NCBI RefSeq assembly: GCF_018327705.1
Contig: NZ_BNEM01000001.1
Span: 3,348,001-3,412,000, forward strand
Reading direction: 5' to 3'
Source: Catellatospora sp. TT07R-123
Lineage (GTDB): Bacteria; Actinomycetota; Actinomycetes; Mycobacteriales; Micromonosporaceae
DNA length: 64,000 bases
Part shown: in pieces, positions 46,492 through 55,627 of the stretch
Numbering within the stretch: position 1 is the stretch's first letter
Layout of the letters: every line of letters starts with the position of its first letter
Notes under the pieces: generated by a model
Databases searched by the model: none
What the model was told of the DNA's origin: nothing
What the model saw: the letters and a program-made list of their open reading frames with translations, nothing else
Made by a program: the position numbers and the translations under genes

Positions 46492-47808
46492 ATGGCAGCG
46501 CAGCCGCCCGAGTCGCCGGGCAAGACGGTCGTCGAGATGTGGATGAACCACTGGTTCCTGCTGCCCAAGCTCCTCGACCCCATCAAGGAGCAGGCGCTGG
46601 AGTTCGGCCGCCGGCACCCGGAGTACGAGGTGCGCATCAGCGGGATCGACGTGCGCACGATGCTGGAGGAACTCGGTGACGCCGTCGCGGCGGGCACCGG
46701 GCCGCAGCTGGTCACCATCATGTACCTGTGGAGCCAGCACGCGCGCGACATGCGCCTGCCGTCGGGGGCACCCGCGTTCCAGGCGATCGAGGAGGCGATC
46801 GGCGGGCGCTCCGAGATCCTCGGCGAGCCCGTGGTCGTCGGCGACCTGGTGCCGAACATGGCCCGCAACCAGACGATCGACGGCAAGCTGAACGCGATGC
46901 CGCGCAACCCGTCGACCACGCTGATGTACGCCAACATGACCATCCTGCGGGAGGCCGGCATCACCGAGCCGCCGCGCACCTGGCAGCAGATCGACGCGGC
47001 GTGCGAGGCCGTCGCGCGGCTGCGCGGGCGGCGCCCCTCCCACGCGATCACCTGGCCCAACCAGGGCTGGTTCTTCGAGCAGGCGGTGGCCCAGCACGGC
47101 GGCCAGTACGTCGACCACGACAACGGCCGCACCGGCCGGGCCGAGAAGATCGACCTGGCCACGCCGGAGATGCTGTCGTTCGTGACCTGGTGGCAGCGGC
47201 TGAACCGGGACGGGCACTTCCTCTACTCCGGCAAGCAGATGGACTGGCTGGGCTGCTACGACCTGTTCGTCAAGGGCGAGGTCGCGATCACGCTGAACTC
47301 GTCGGTCGAGGCCGGGCCGCTGGTGTCCGACGCCCGCGACAACGGCTTCGAGGTCGTCCCGGTGCCGTTCCCGTACAACGAGGACGTGCCGTTCGTGGGC
47401 AACTCGGTGGCCGGCGACGGGATCTGGCTGGCCGCGGGCCTGTCCGACGAGGTCCGCGACGGGGCGCTGGCGTTCCTCCAGTTCCTGGTGGCACCGCAGC
47501 GGGCCGCGGCGGTGCACGGCGACAAGCGCACCTTCATGCCCATCACCGAGTCCTCGTTGCGGCTGCTGGAGGAACAGGGCTGGTACGTGGAGAACCCGCA
47601 CGAGCGGACCGCCATCGACCAGCTGCGCCGCAGCGCGGACACGCCCGCGACCCGGGGGGCGGTCTTCGGGCGGGCCCGCGCCGTCCAGGACGTGATCACC
47701 GAGGCGATGCACGACGTGCTGATGTCCGGTGCCGACCCGGTGGCGCGGTTCCAGCAGGCCACCGCGCAGGCCCAGCAGATGCTCGACGAGTACAACGACA
47801 CCCACTGA
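46492..47808 (+). CDS. Family 1 solute-binding protein lacking any export signal
   Basis: A 438-residue protein with the UgpB/MalE-type fold: TVVEMWMNHWFLLPKLLDPI at the start, ITEPPRTWQQIDAACEAVA, KGEVAITLNSSVEAGP and ALAFLQFLVAPQRAAAVHGD later. The N-terminus (MAAQPPESPGKTV) is short and polar, with no signal peptide, lipobox or Tat motif. GGAGGG lies six bases before the ATG and argues the start is right, so the protein seems cytosolic. No permease or ATPase is adjacent. It may be an intracellular sugar or phosphodiester sensor; another possibility is an export signal lost by upstream change. Confidence 0.8.
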   Translation: MAAQPPESPGKTVVEMWMNHWFLLPKLLDPIKEQALEFGRRHPEYEVRISGIDVRTMLEELGDAVAAGTGPQLVTIMYLWSQHARDMRLPSGAPAFQAIEEAIGGRSEILGEPVVVGDLVPNMARNQTIDGKLNAMPRNPSTTLMYANMTILREAGITEPPRTWQQIDAACEAVARLRGRRPSHAITWPNQGWFFEQAVAQHGGQYVDHDNGRTGRAEKIDLATPEMLSFVTWWQRLNRDGHFLYSGKQMDWLGCYDLFVKGEVAITLNSSVEAGPLVSDARDNGFEVVPVPFPYNEDVPFVGNSVAGDGIWLAAGLSDEVRDGALAFLQFLVAPQRAAAVHGDKRTFMPITESSLRLLEEQGWYVENPHERTAIDQLRRSADTPATRGAVFGRARAVQDVITEAMHDVLMSGADPVARFQQATAQAQQMLDEYNDTH

Positions 47809-47814
47809 CAGCGG

Positions 47815-47863
47815 CCCTGCCGCGCACCGGCCCCGGGTTCACCGGGGCTGGAGCGCGGCAGGG
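47815..47863. terminator. Bidirectional stem-loop overlapping the end of the reductase gene
   Basis: Arms 47815-47825 and 47853-47863 pair perfectly over 11 bases, and the loop has a second GCCCCG/CGGGGC stem. It lies between the convergent binding-protein and reductase genes and includes the latter's stop at 47839. Confidence 0.65.
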
Positions 47864-48420
47864 TATTCGCCTGCCGGCGTCCGGCGCGGGCCGACGCGGT
47901 AGCGCAGGTGCGCCAGGTCGCCCGCGGTGCGCAGGCTGACCGCGGTGAGGTCGATCCAGTCGTCGCCCGGACTGTCGAACAGCCGCACGCCGTCGCCGAG
48001 CAGGGCGGGCACCAGGTGCACGAACACCTCGTCGACCAGGCCCGCGGCCAGGCACTGCCGGGCGGTCTGCGCCCCGAGCAGGGCGATGTCGCCGCCACCG
48101 GCCGCCGCGCGGACGGTCGCCATGACCTCGGCGATGTCCCCGGACACGAACTCCAGCCCGGGGCCGGGGTCGGCGGGCGGGCGGTGGGTCAGCACGAACA
48201 CCGGGCCGTCGAAGGCGCCGTTGTACACCTTCCCGCCGACCGCGCTGATGCCCTCGTCGTAGGTCCGGCGCCCGGCCAGGACGGCCCCGAGCGGGGCGAC
48301 GATCTCGTCGAACACCTCCGGCGGGACGCCCGAGTGCCCGGTGACCCACTCCATCCGGCCGCCTGGGCCGGCGATGAAGCCGTCCAGCGACAGCGTGGTG
48401 TGCCAGATGACTTTACCCAT
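47839..48420 (-). CDS. RibD/DHFR-fold reductase
   Basis: A 193-residue protein of the RibD C-terminal/DHFR fold. GKVIWHTTLSLDGFIAGPGG is the family N-terminus, VLAGRRTYDEG binds the NADPH phosphate side and IALLGAQTARQCLAAGLVDE is the late Rossmann-like turn. It probably reduces a small pterin-like or other substrate; the true role is unknown. Two ATGs compete: 48426 lies right after GGAGGT, while 48420 has the normal spacing of seven bases, so 48420 is chosen. Confidence 0.82.
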   Translation of the reverse strand: MGKVIWHTTLSLDGFIAGPGGRMEWVTGHSGVPPEVFDEIVAPLGAVLAGRRTYDEGISAVGGKVYNGAFDGPVFVLTHRPPADPGPGLEFVSGDIAEVMATVRAAAGGGDIALLGAQTARQCLAAGLVDEVFVHLVPALLGDGVRLFDSPGDDWIDLTAVSLRTAGDLAHLRYRVGPRRTPAGEYPAALQPR

Positions 48421-48508
48421 GTGCATACCTCCATGTCACCGAACACCCTGCCCGCGCGGTGGGCGAGGGGCAAGCCGCCGCGCCCGCGACCGCCGGAGCG
48501 GACGAAGG

Positions 48509-48547
48509 CGCCGGCGACCGCACCGGGGCGGGGTGCGGTCGCCGGCG
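48509..48547 (-). terminator. Stem-loop after the acyl-CoA-dehydrogenase-like gene
   Basis: Arms 48509-48524 and 48532-48547 pair perfectly over 16 bases. It lies about 12 bases past the stop at 48560, with no U-tract. Confidence 0.7.
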
Positions 48548-48559
48548 GGTCCGGTGGGG

Positions 48560-49759
48560 CTACCGGCGCCAGGGCATCGGGCCGCCGACCAGGTACTGGC
48601 CGACCATCTCGAAGTGCGCCGGGGCCATGGAGATGTGCTTGTTCGCCGTGTGCACGTCGCGGAAGCAGCGCTCCAGGCGGTTCTTGCGGTAGATGACGGA
48701 GGTGCCGGCCAGGTCGACGACGGTGTCCACCGCGGCGGTGGCCTTGTCGGCGACCGTGGCGGCGGTCAGGCGTACGGTCGCCGTCAACGGCAGGCCGCCG
48801 GTGGCGCCGTACCGGTCGCCCTGGCGGGCGGCGTCCCACAGCAGCAGGCGCGCCGAGTAGGCCAGCATCTCGGCGCGGGCCAGCCGGTCCTGCATCGTGT
48901 GGCTCTCGGCGAGGGTCGCGGTGCCGCCGACGGGCACCCGGTCCGCGACCGTGGGGCGGAAGCTCTCCAGCGCGTCCTGGGCGATGCCCAGCGTGACGGG
49001 CGCGTCGGCATAGTGCACGAAGGTGAAGTAGTCGATGGCGTACGCCTGGGACGCCCGCTCCGGCGGATACCTGAGGACGTCGGTGCGCCCGACGCTCAGC
49101 TCGTCGGGGACGAAGACGTCGTCGACGCGGAAGTCGATGCTGCCCGTGCCCCGCAGGCCGAGCGTGTGCCAGGTGTCCTCGGCGGTCGTCTGCTCCCGGG
49201 GCACCAGCAGCAGCCGGGCCTCGCGCCCGGCGGGCGTCACGACCGGCTCGCCGCCGGAGGTGACCACGGCCGTGCACAGCAGCCACCGCGCGTGCGCGTA
49301 GCCGCTGGCCAGCGGCCACTTCCCGGTGAGCCGGTAGCCGCCCTCGACCCGCTCGGCGGTGCCGGTGGGCCGGGTCGCCCCGATCACGAGGCCGGTGTTC
49401 TCGCGGTAGAGCCGGTGGGCCACCGGCTCGGGCAGGTAGTCGGAGAGCCGGGACAGCGCGGCCTGCGTCCCGACGAGCCAGGCCACGGAGGCGTCGATGC
49501 GCGCCAGCGCCTCGACCACGGTGACCCCGGTCAGGATGCTGGCCTGGCCGCCGCCGAACGCCCGCGACACCCACATCCGGAACAGACCGGCGTCACGGAG
49601 CGCCTCGAACACCTCCCGCGACATCTCCCGCACGTTGTCGGACCGGTCGCGGTGCGCCGCGAGCAGCGGCTCCAGATCCGCGACGCGCTTGAGCCATTCC
49701 TCTTGTTCGGTGGTGAGCTGCGGCTGGAGCAGCCCTGGCGGAGATCCTCCCTCAAGCAT
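48560..49759 (-). CDS. Acyl-CoA-dehydrogenase-family flavoprotein
   Basis: A 399-residue enzyme with the three-part acyl-CoA dehydrogenase fold. GLFRMWVSRAFGGGQASI, GYRLTGKWPLASGYAHARWL and the C-terminal helical bundle (TSVIYRKNRLERCFRDVHTA) fit the subgroup that includes flavin-dependent hydroxylases such as HsaA and HpaB-like enzymes and DszC. Those use reduced flavin from a separate reductase; the substrate here is not evident. ATG 49759 is chosen for GGAGGAG about eight bases upstream; earlier in-frame codons give a basic, unlikely N-terminus. Confidence 0.82.
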   Translation of the reverse strand: MLEGGSPPGLLQPQLTTEQEEWLKRVADLEPLLAAHRDRSDNVREMSREVFEALRDAGLFRMWVSRAFGGGQASILTGVTVVEALARIDASVAWLVGTQAALSRLSDYLPEPVAHRLYRENTGLVIGATRPTGTAERVEGGYRLTGKWPLASGYAHARWLLCTAVVTSGGEPVVTPAGREARLLLVPREQTTAEDTWHTLGLRGTGSIDFRVDDVFVPDELSVGRTDVLRYPPERASQAYAIDYFTFVHYADAPVTLGIAQDALESFRPTVADRVPVGGTATLAESHTMQDRLARAEMLAYSARLLLWDAARQGDRYGATGGLPLTATVRLTAATVADKATAAVDTVVDLAGTSVIYRKNRLERCFRDVHTANKHISMAPAHFEMVGQYLVGGPMPWRR

Positions 49760-49914
49760 CAGAAACACTCCTCCCCGTGTCCGTTTCCGGCGAGACGACC
49801 CCGCTTTCCGCCGGATGGATGACATGCGGTGTATTTCGGGGCGTCCTGTTCAGCCTCTCGCCGCGGCCGGACACGGTCACCTCCGAGAGTGCCCTGGTGA
49901 CCCACGGTGATCAG

Positions 49915-50304
49915 TCAGCTCCGCGCGGACACCCCGGCACCCGCCTCGACCATGCCGAAGGAGTCGTGGACGTGCCGGACCTCGACCGAGGTGACATGGA
50001 AGTCCACGATCCGCTCGGCGACGCCGACCGCCTCCGCGCTGCTGGCGCACTCCAGCACGTAGTACGCGGTGAGCTGCTCGCGGGCCGCGGACAGCGGACC
50101 CGGCCCGGCGACCTGGGCGCCGCCGGACAGCCGCACCGTCGTGGTCTGGTCGGCGTGGCCCATGCCGGCGCCCGCGACCAGGATGCCCGCCGCGGTCAGC
50201 TCGGCGCGCAGCCGCTCGTGCTTGCGGCCGACCTCCCGCAACTGGTCGCGCGACATCGCGGCGGTCTCGGCGGGATCGCTGTACATCAGCAGGGCGAACT
50301 TCAC
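49915..50304 (-). CDS. YciI-family protein
   Basis: A 129-residue alpha/beta-barrel dimer protein. KFALLMYSDPAE is the YciI start, and the SSAEAVGVAERIVDF helix and VEVRHVHDSFG end the fold. Actinobacterial members are often next to ECF sigma factor genes, but none is here. Function unknown. Two GTG codons compete; GTG 50304 has the proper spacing (seven bases) from GGAG, while GTG 50310 is almost on top of it. Confidence 0.8.
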   Translation of the reverse strand: MKFALLMYSDPAETAAMSRDQLREVGRKHERLRAELTAAGILVAGAGMGHADQTTTVRLSGGAQVAGPGPLSAAREQLTAYYVLECASSAEAVGVAERIVDFHVTSVEVRHVHDSFGMVEAGAGVSARS

Positions 50305-50422
50305 GGCCACACTCCATTCACTCCACCCGACCCTAGCGAACCGGACCTGCCGGGGCTCCCCACCACCCCGAACCCGGGACGACCGTCCTATCCCAATACG
50401 ACTACGGTGGTCGGGTCTGTCG

Positions 50423-51574
50423 ATGAATCAGGATGGCGGGGCCGTGGACACCGAACTCGATGCGATCAACGCCGCGGCCGACCTGGTCGCACAGGCCGAG
50501 CAGGCGCTGCGGTACGTCCCGCTCATCACGCCGCTGGACGCCGACCGGGTGCGGCGGGAGTTCCTGGCGGGCTGGGCGGCGGGCCGGCCGGTCAACCCCC
50601 GCCTCGCCTACCCGGCGGCCGACCCCGCCCCGGCCGCCGCCGCGATCGCGGCCGCCCGCAACCGGCTGCCGCACGACCCGTTCTGGCACGACCTGCTGGC
50701 CCGCGAGCTGGACCACGCGGAGTCGGCGCTGCGCGCGCTGACGACCCGCGACCCGGCCGAGATGACCGGCTACGCGATGCGCGTGTTCGGCGCGCCGACC
50801 CCCACGGCGGTGGCCGAGGCCCGGCGCTACCTGGCCGAGCACCCGGCCGACGAGCACCCGCCCGCCGCCGACTGGACCGCCGACCGGGCCGCCGACGCGA
50901 TGCGCACGGTGCTCGCCGAAGCGGGGCTGGCGCAGTGGTCGGTGGAGCAGAGCGAGCACCTGGCCGAGCGCATGAGCGTGGTCGCGGCCGAATCGACGGT
51001 ACGGGTCAAGCGCGGCGCCGTCTTCACCGCCGCGGAGGTGCGGCGGCTGATCGTGCACGAGATCGGCACCCACGTGCTGCGGGCGGCCAACGGCCGCCAC
51101 CAGGCGCTGCGCATCCTGGGCCACGGCCTGAGCGACAGCGCCCCGGCCGAGGAGGGGCTCGCGGTCTGGCACGAGCACCGGGCCGGGGTCGCCGACGTCG
51201 ACGCCATGCGCCGCAACGCGCTGCGGGTGCTCGCCTGCCAGGCCGCCCTCGGCGGCGACTTCCGCACCGTCTTCGCGCAGCTGGTGCCGCACACCTCGCC
51301 CGACGAGGCGTTCAGCCTCACGCTGCGGGTCAAGCGCGGGCCCGCGGACACCGCCGCGCCGGGCGGATATCTCAAGGAGCACGTGTACTTCATGGAGTTC
51401 CTGACCGTCGGCGCCCACCTGGCGGCCCACCCCGGCCACCACGACCTGCTCATGGCGGGGCGCTGGTCCCTGTCCGGCCTGGACGCGCTGCTGCGCTGGC
51501 AGGACGGGGGCCTGCTGGCCGAGCCGGCGTACCGGCTGGAGCGGGTCGTCGAGCTGGCCGGGGCCGTCGTCTGA
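50423..51574 (+). CDS. DUF1704 / MATCAP-type metallopeptidase
   Basis: A 383-residue zinc peptidase-like protein. The zinc motif is HEIGTH (H212, H217), with a third ligand in EEGLAVWHE (E243/E244). DUF1704 proteins are related to the tubulin tyrosine carboxypeptidase MATCAP; bacterial members are linked to flavohaemoglobin expression by annotation only. It has no signal peptide. The start is uncertain: ATG 50423 lacks a good ribosome site, and GTG 50444 is an option. It faces away from the ABC efflux operon, with 67 bp to the next gene. Confidence 0.82.
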   Translation: MNQDGGAVDTELDAINAAADLVAQAEQALRYVPLITPLDADRVRREFLAGWAAGRPVNPRLAYPAADPAPAAAAIAAARNRLPHDPFWHDLLARELDHAESALRALTTRDPAEMTGYAMRVFGAPTPTAVAEARRYLAEHPADEHPPAADWTADRAADAMRTVLAEAGLAQWSVEQSEHLAERMSVVAAESTVRVKRGAVFTAAEVRRLIVHEIGTHVLRAANGRHQALRILGHGLSDSAPAEEGLAVWHEHRAGVADVDAMRRNALRVLACQAALGGDFRTVFAQLVPHTSPDEAFSLTLRVKRGPADTAAPGGYLKEHVYFMEFLTVGAHLAAHPGHHDLLMAGRWSLSGLDALLRWQDGGLLAEPAYRLERVVELAGAVV

Positions 51575-51641
51575 GCGGTTTCATCCGGACACGGGCCCGA
51601 TAAGTCCGTTTTATGACATACTGACCTTTACGCTGGCACGC

Positions 51642-52991
51642 ATGACCCGTGCCTCCACCACCCGCCGTGCCGTGCTGGGACTCACGGCCGCCACGCTGCC
51701 GTTCACGGTGGCCGGGGCCGCGGTCGAGGAGCCGGACCCGGCCATCGTCATCGACGAGGTACGCCGCGCCAGCATCTCCGAGTTCATCGACGTGCCGGCC
51801 CAGATCGCCGCGCGCAACTCGGCCACGCTGCGCTCCCCCGCCCGCGGCGTGCTGGTCCAGCTGAATGTGCAGCCCGGCCAGTTCGTGCACGAGGGCGAGG
51901 TGCTGGGGCACATCGACTCGCCGTTGGCCATGCAGCGGCTGGCCCGCGCCCGGCAGGCCGCGAACACGGTCAAGTTCATCAAGAAGATCACCCCGGCCGA
52001 CCTCGACGACCTCATCGAGGACCGCAAGAACAACGATCAGAACACGATCGACTTCTACCGCGACCTCGCCGAGCTGATCCCGCCCTCACCACTGCGCGAC
52101 ACCCTGCTCGAAGAGCTCGACGAGCAGGAGGACCTGCTCAACGACACCATCGACGACCTCGACGACTTCGCCGACGACGTCCACGACAACCTCAAGAAGC
52201 TCGACAAGATCCTGGTCGGCCTGAACGCGGTGACCCGGCTGCTGACCCAGTCGGCGGCCGACGCCGCGCAGAACACCGTGGACGCGCTGACCCTGGTCGC
52301 GCCGATCGACGGCACCGTGCAGCTCGGCGGCCCGGAGAGCAACGCGATCATCGCGGGCCTGCTGGCCGACCGCCTGCCGCAGGGCCCGCTCGCCTCGCTG
52401 CTGCCCGGCCTCACCGGCCTCGACGTCGGCACCGGCGGCGCCGGGGACCCCGGCGTGAACGACACCCCGGAGGTCGGCGACCCGGTCACCCCGGGGCGGG
52501 CCATCGTCACCATCGTCGACACCAGCGAGCTGTCCCTGGTGGGCGACGTCGACGAGACCGACGTGCTGAACGTCAAGACCGGCGACGAGGCGACGGTGAG
52601 CCTGGAGGCGGCGCCGGAGGCCAGGTTCAACGCCTCGATCACGTCGATCGACATTCTGCCGACCAAGTCGGCGCGCGGCGGGGTGGCGTACCGGACGAAG
52701 TTCGCGCTCAACGGCGAGCTGGACCCGGTGCCGCTGCCCGGCATGTCCGCGGTGGCCCACCTGCCGGTCGGCGACCAGAACGCCAAGCCGTCGGTGCCCG
52801 CGGGCGCCGTCTTCACCAAGCTCGGCAAGAGCTTCGTCTGGCTGGTGCGCGACGGCAAGGCGGTGCTGCAGCCGGTCACGGTCGGCGCCTCCGACGACGG
52901 CCGCGCCGAGATCCTGGCGGGCCTGACCGACGGCGAGCGGATCGTCGTCGACGGGCTCGACCACGTACGCGAGGGAATGACCGTCGAGTGA
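51642..52991 (+). CDS. MacA/HlyD-type membrane-fusion adaptor of an ABC efflux system
   Basis: A 449-residue exported protein. TTRRAVLGLTAATLPFTVAG looks like a signal with a twin-arginine-like pair. The lipoyl half-motifs are GVLVQLNVQPGQFVHEGEVL and TLVAPIDGTVQLGG, separated by a coiled coil (about 105-205). The beta-barrel domain follows (about 295-400). The adaptor should sit outside the membrane and work with MacB-type partners encoded downstream. Its stop overlaps the ATPase GTG (GTGA), so the three genes form a coupled operon. Confidence 0.88.
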   Translation: MTRASTTRRAVLGLTAATLPFTVAGAAVEEPDPAIVIDEVRRASISEFIDVPAQIAARNSATLRSPARGVLVQLNVQPGQFVHEGEVLGHIDSPLAMQRLARARQAANTVKFIKKITPADLDDLIEDRKNNDQNTIDFYRDLAELIPPSPLRDTLLEELDEQEDLLNDTIDDLDDFADDVHDNLKKLDKILVGLNAVTRLLTQSAADAAQNTVDALTLVAPIDGTVQLGGPESNAIIAGLLADRLPQGPLASLLPGLTGLDVGTGGAGDPGVNDTPEVGDPVTPGRAIVTIVDTSELSLVGDVDETDVLNVKTGDEATVSLEAAPEARFNASITSIDILPTKSARGGVAYRTKFALNGELDPVPLPGMSAVAHLPVGDQNAKPSVPAGAVFTKLGKSFVWLVRDGKAVLQPVTVGASDDGRAEILAGLTDGERIVVDGLDHVREGMTVE

Positions 52992-53695
52992 CCGCCCGGA
53001 CAGCAGCCGTGGTCGAGGCGCGGCAGGCGTCGCGCGACTACCGGGTCGGCACCGCCGCGGTCGCCGCCCTGCGTGGGGTGAGCCTGCGCATCGACCGCGG
53101 CGAGCACGTGGCGCTGACCGGTCCGTCCGGGTCGGGCAAGTCGACGCTGATGCACCTGCTGGGCGGGCTGGAACGCCCGACCGCCGGGCAGGTGCTGATC
53201 GACGGCCAGGACGTCGCCGCGCTGCCCGCGACCGGGCTGGCCCGGCTGCGCAACGGCGTGATCGGGTTCGTGTTCCAGAGCTTCCACCTGCAACCGCAGG
53301 CCACCGCGGTCGACAACGTCGCCCTGCCGCTGGTCTACCGGGGCGTGCCCGGCCCGCAGCGGCGCCGCCGCGCGCTGGAGCTGCTCGACCGGGTGGGCCT
53401 GGCGCACCGGGCGCAGCACCGGCCCGGCCAGCTGTCCGGCGGTGAGCAGCAGCGGGTCGCCGTGGCCCGGGCGCTGATCACCGAACCGGCCGTGCTGCTG
53501 GCCGACGAGCCCACCGGCAACCTCGACTCGGTCGCGGGCGAGCAGGTGCTCTCCCTGCTGGAGGAGCTGAACGCCGAACGTGGCGTGGCCCTGGCGATCG
53601 TCACGCACGAGCACCGGATCGCCGACCGCGCGGCCCGGCAGGTCGTGCTGCACGACGGCCGGATCACCGCCGACACCGGAACGGAGTGGCGATGA
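52988..53695 (+). CDS. MacB/LolD-type ABC transporter ATPase
   Basis: A 235-residue ATPase. Walker A is GPSGSGKST, the signature is LSGGEQQRVA and Walker B is VLLADEPTGNLD. The LDS-like H-loop is IVTHEH. It drives the FtsX-like permease to export a peptide, drug or lipid. The GTG start overlaps the adaptor stop; its own stop overlaps the permease ATG. Confidence 0.93.
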   Translation: MTARTAAVVEARQASRDYRVGTAAVAALRGVSLRIDRGEHVALTGPSGSGKSTLMHLLGGLERPTAGQVLIDGQDVAALPATGLARLRNGVIGFVFQSFHLQPQATAVDNVALPLVYRGVPGPQRRRRALELLDRVGLAHRAQHRPGQLSGGEQQRVAVARALITEPAVLLADEPTGNLDSVAGEQVLSLLEELNAERGVALAIVTHEHRIADRAARQVVLHDGRITADTGTEWR

Positions 53696-54873
53696 GGTTC
53701 GCCGAGGCGTGGCGGGTGGCCGCCGGTGCGCTGCGCGCCGCGCGGCTGCGCAGCGCGCTCACCGTGCTCGGGGTGGCCGTCGGGGTCGCCTCGGTGATGG
53801 TGCTGGTCGCGGTCGGCAACGGCACCCGGCAGGAGGTCGCCGGGACGGTGTCCAGCCTCGGGTCGAACCTGCTGCTGGTGGTGCCGGGCCGGATGGAGGT
53901 CGGCATGCCGACCACGTCGCGGCTCCAGCTCTCCGACGTCGACGCCATCGGCCGGATCGTCGGCGACCGGGACCGGGTCGCCGCGACGGTCGCCTCCGGC
54001 GAGACGGTGCTGGCCGGGACCGCCAAGACCTTCACCAGCGTCGTCGGGGCGCTGGACAACTCGCCCCGGGTGCTGACCCGGCAGCTGTCGGCCGGGACGT
54101 ACCTGTCGCGCACCGACGTGGACACGGCGCGCCGGGTGACGGTGCTCGGCGCCTCGGTCGCGCGGACGCTGTTCGGCACCCGGAACCCGGTCGGGGCGCA
54201 GGTCACCGTCGCCGGGGTCCGCTTCCGCGTGATCGGGGTGTTCGCCCCGCTGGGCCAGAGCCTCGGCGTGGACCGCGACGACGAGCTGCACATCCCGCTG
54301 ACCTCGGCGCAGCGGCTGCTGGGCACCGGCCGGGTCGACGCGCTGGCCGTCCGGGCCGACGCGCCCGAGCAGCTCGGCGACCTCGGCCGGCGCATCTCGG
54401 CCGAGCTGTCGCGGCGGCATCCCGAGACCGAGTTCAGCGTCGTCACCCAGGACCAGATCGTGGGGGTGCTGGACCGGGTGCTCGGGCTGCTCGGCGGCGT
54501 GCTGGTCGCCATCGCCGGGATCTCGCTGCTGGTCAGCGGGGTGAGCGTCGCCAACATCATGCTGGTGTCGGTGCGCGAGCGGGTGCGCGAGATCGGCCTG
54601 CGCAAGGCGCTGGGCGCCGGACCGGCCGACATCGCCGCCCAGTTCCTGGCCGAGGCGGTGTTGCTGACCTGCGTCGGCGGGCTGCTCGGCGTCGGCGCCG
54701 GGGCGCTCGGCGCGGCACTGGTCGACCGGCTCACCCCGGTCCCGGCCGTCCTGACGTGGTGGTCGATGCTGCTCAGCCTCGGTGTCGCGGCGGCGGTCGG
54801 GGTCGTGTTCGGGGTGGCGCCCGCGCTGCGGGCGGCCCGGCTGGACCCCGTACCGGCGCTGCGGACGGAGTGA
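53692..54873 (+). CDS. FtsX-like (MacB-type) ABC permease
   Basis: A 393-residue permease with four helices: one at about 20-42, then an extracellular MacB_PCD domain (about 45-245), and three near the C-terminus (about 265-290, 315-345, 355-380). The coupling-helix region is VRERVREIGLRKALGAG, which is diagnostic of the family. ATG 53692 overlaps the ATPase stop (ATGA). Only four bases separate its stop from that of the convergent PPOX gene. Confidence 0.9.
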   Translation: MRFAEAWRVAAGALRAARLRSALTVLGVAVGVASVMVLVAVGNGTRQEVAGTVSSLGSNLLLVVPGRMEVGMPTTSRLQLSDVDAIGRIVGDRDRVAATVASGETVLAGTAKTFTSVVGALDNSPRVLTRQLSAGTYLSRTDVDTARRVTVLGASVARTLFGTRNPVGAQVTVAGVRFRVIGVFAPLGQSLGVDRDDELHIPLTSAQRLLGTGRVDALAVRADAPEQLGDLGRRISAELSRRHPETEFSVVTQDQIVGVLDRVLGLLGGVLVAIAGISLLVSGVSVANIMLVSVRERVREIGLRKALGAGPADIAAQFLAEAVLLTCVGGLLGVGAGALGAALVDRLTPVPAVLTWWSMLLSLGVAAAVGVVFGVAPALRAARLDPVPALRTE

Positions 54874-54877
54874 CGGA

Positions 54878-55267
54878 TCAGCCCTGGCCCAGCTTGGCGG
54901 TCGGGGTGATCCGCACGATGATGCGCTCCTCGCCCTCCTTGGCGAACGGGTAGTCCTTGCCCAGGTACTTGTGCGACAGCTTGTCGATGTGGGCGCGGGC
55001 GCCGTCCTCGACCAGCTCGGCGGTGCCCTTGACCCAGAGTGCGCGGAAGTCGTTCGCGCGGTCGACGATCGAGACGCCCACGCGCGGGTCGCGGACCAGG
55101 GCGTCGTACTTCACCCGGCCCTTGGCGGTGTTGAAGATGATGTGCTCGCCGTCGGTGTCGATCCACACCGCGGTGACGTGCGGCGAGCCGTCGAACGCGG
55201 TCACGGCGATGTGGGCCAGCTGGGGCTCGTTGAGCAGGGCGACGTCTTCTTCGGTCAAAATCGGCAT
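54878..55267 (-). CDS. PPOX-class F420-dependent oxidoreductase
   Basis: A 129-residue split beta-barrel protein: EPQLAHIAVTAFDGSPHVTAVWI and FNTAKGRVKYDALVRDPRVGVSI are typical of F420H2- or flavin-binding PPOX proteins. It would reduce or oxidise small organic substrates in the cytosol. The ATG has no Shine-Dalgarno; TAGATT (minus strand, 55275-55280) lies eight bases upstream and may be the -10 of a leaderless transcript. Confidence 0.87.
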   Translation of the reverse strand: MPILTEEDVALLNEPQLAHIAVTAFDGSPHVTAVWIDTDGEHIIFNTAKGRVKYDALVRDPRVGVSIVDRANDFRALWVKGTAELVEDGARAHIDKLSHKYLGKDYPFAKEGEERIIVRITPTAKLGQG

Positions 55268-55274
55268 GATGGCG

Positions 55275-55280
55275 AATCTA
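55275..55280 (-). promoter_or_regulatory. Candidate -10 box of a leaderless promoter for the PPOX gene
   Basis: On the minus strand TAGATT ends eight bases before ATG 55267. No -35 box is clear. Confidence 0.4.
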
Positions 55281-55304
55281 CCGGTCGGAACTGCTGTTCA
55301 TGGC

Positions 55305-55598
55305 CTATTCCACCCCGAGCGGGATGTGCAGGCTCACCGCGCCGCGCAGGTCGAGCCAGGCGCTGGACGGGCCGCGGACCAGCCGCATGATCACCTCGGT
55401 ACAGGAGGGGCAGCGCGCGACCAGGCCGGGCGCGTGGGCGTACACCCGCAGCGCCGCCACCGGCCCCTCGGCGCCGCAGTGCGCGCACCGCCCGCTGGCC
55501 GTGGTCAGGTCCACCGCGAAGATCTCCCGCAACGGCCCCGCCAGCGCGTTCCCGTCCGTGAAGTCCCCATCCTCATACCTGCCCTCGAACCGGTCCAT
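55305..55598 (-). CDS. DUF6510-like zinc-ribbon protein
   Basis: A 97-residue protein with two CxxC knuckles, GRCAHCGAEG (about 38-41) and ARCPSCTEV (about 63-66), that should hold one zinc or iron. MDGNALAG-type start: DGDFTDGNALAGPLREIF. The C-terminal half (WLDLRGAVSLHIPL) is hydrophobic. It is the third gene after the molybdopterin oxidoreductase and flavin reductase genes, and GGAGG lies four bases before its ATG. A role as electron carrier or assembly factor is inference. Confidence 0.8.
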   Translation of the reverse strand: MDRFEGRYEDGDFTDGNALAGPLREIFAVDLTTASGRCAHCGAEGPVAALRVYAHAPGLVARCPSCTEVIMRLVRGPSSAWLDLRGAVSLHIPLGVE

Positions 55599-55627
55599 CC
55601 CATCCTCCAGTGCCGCGTTTCCAGTGG

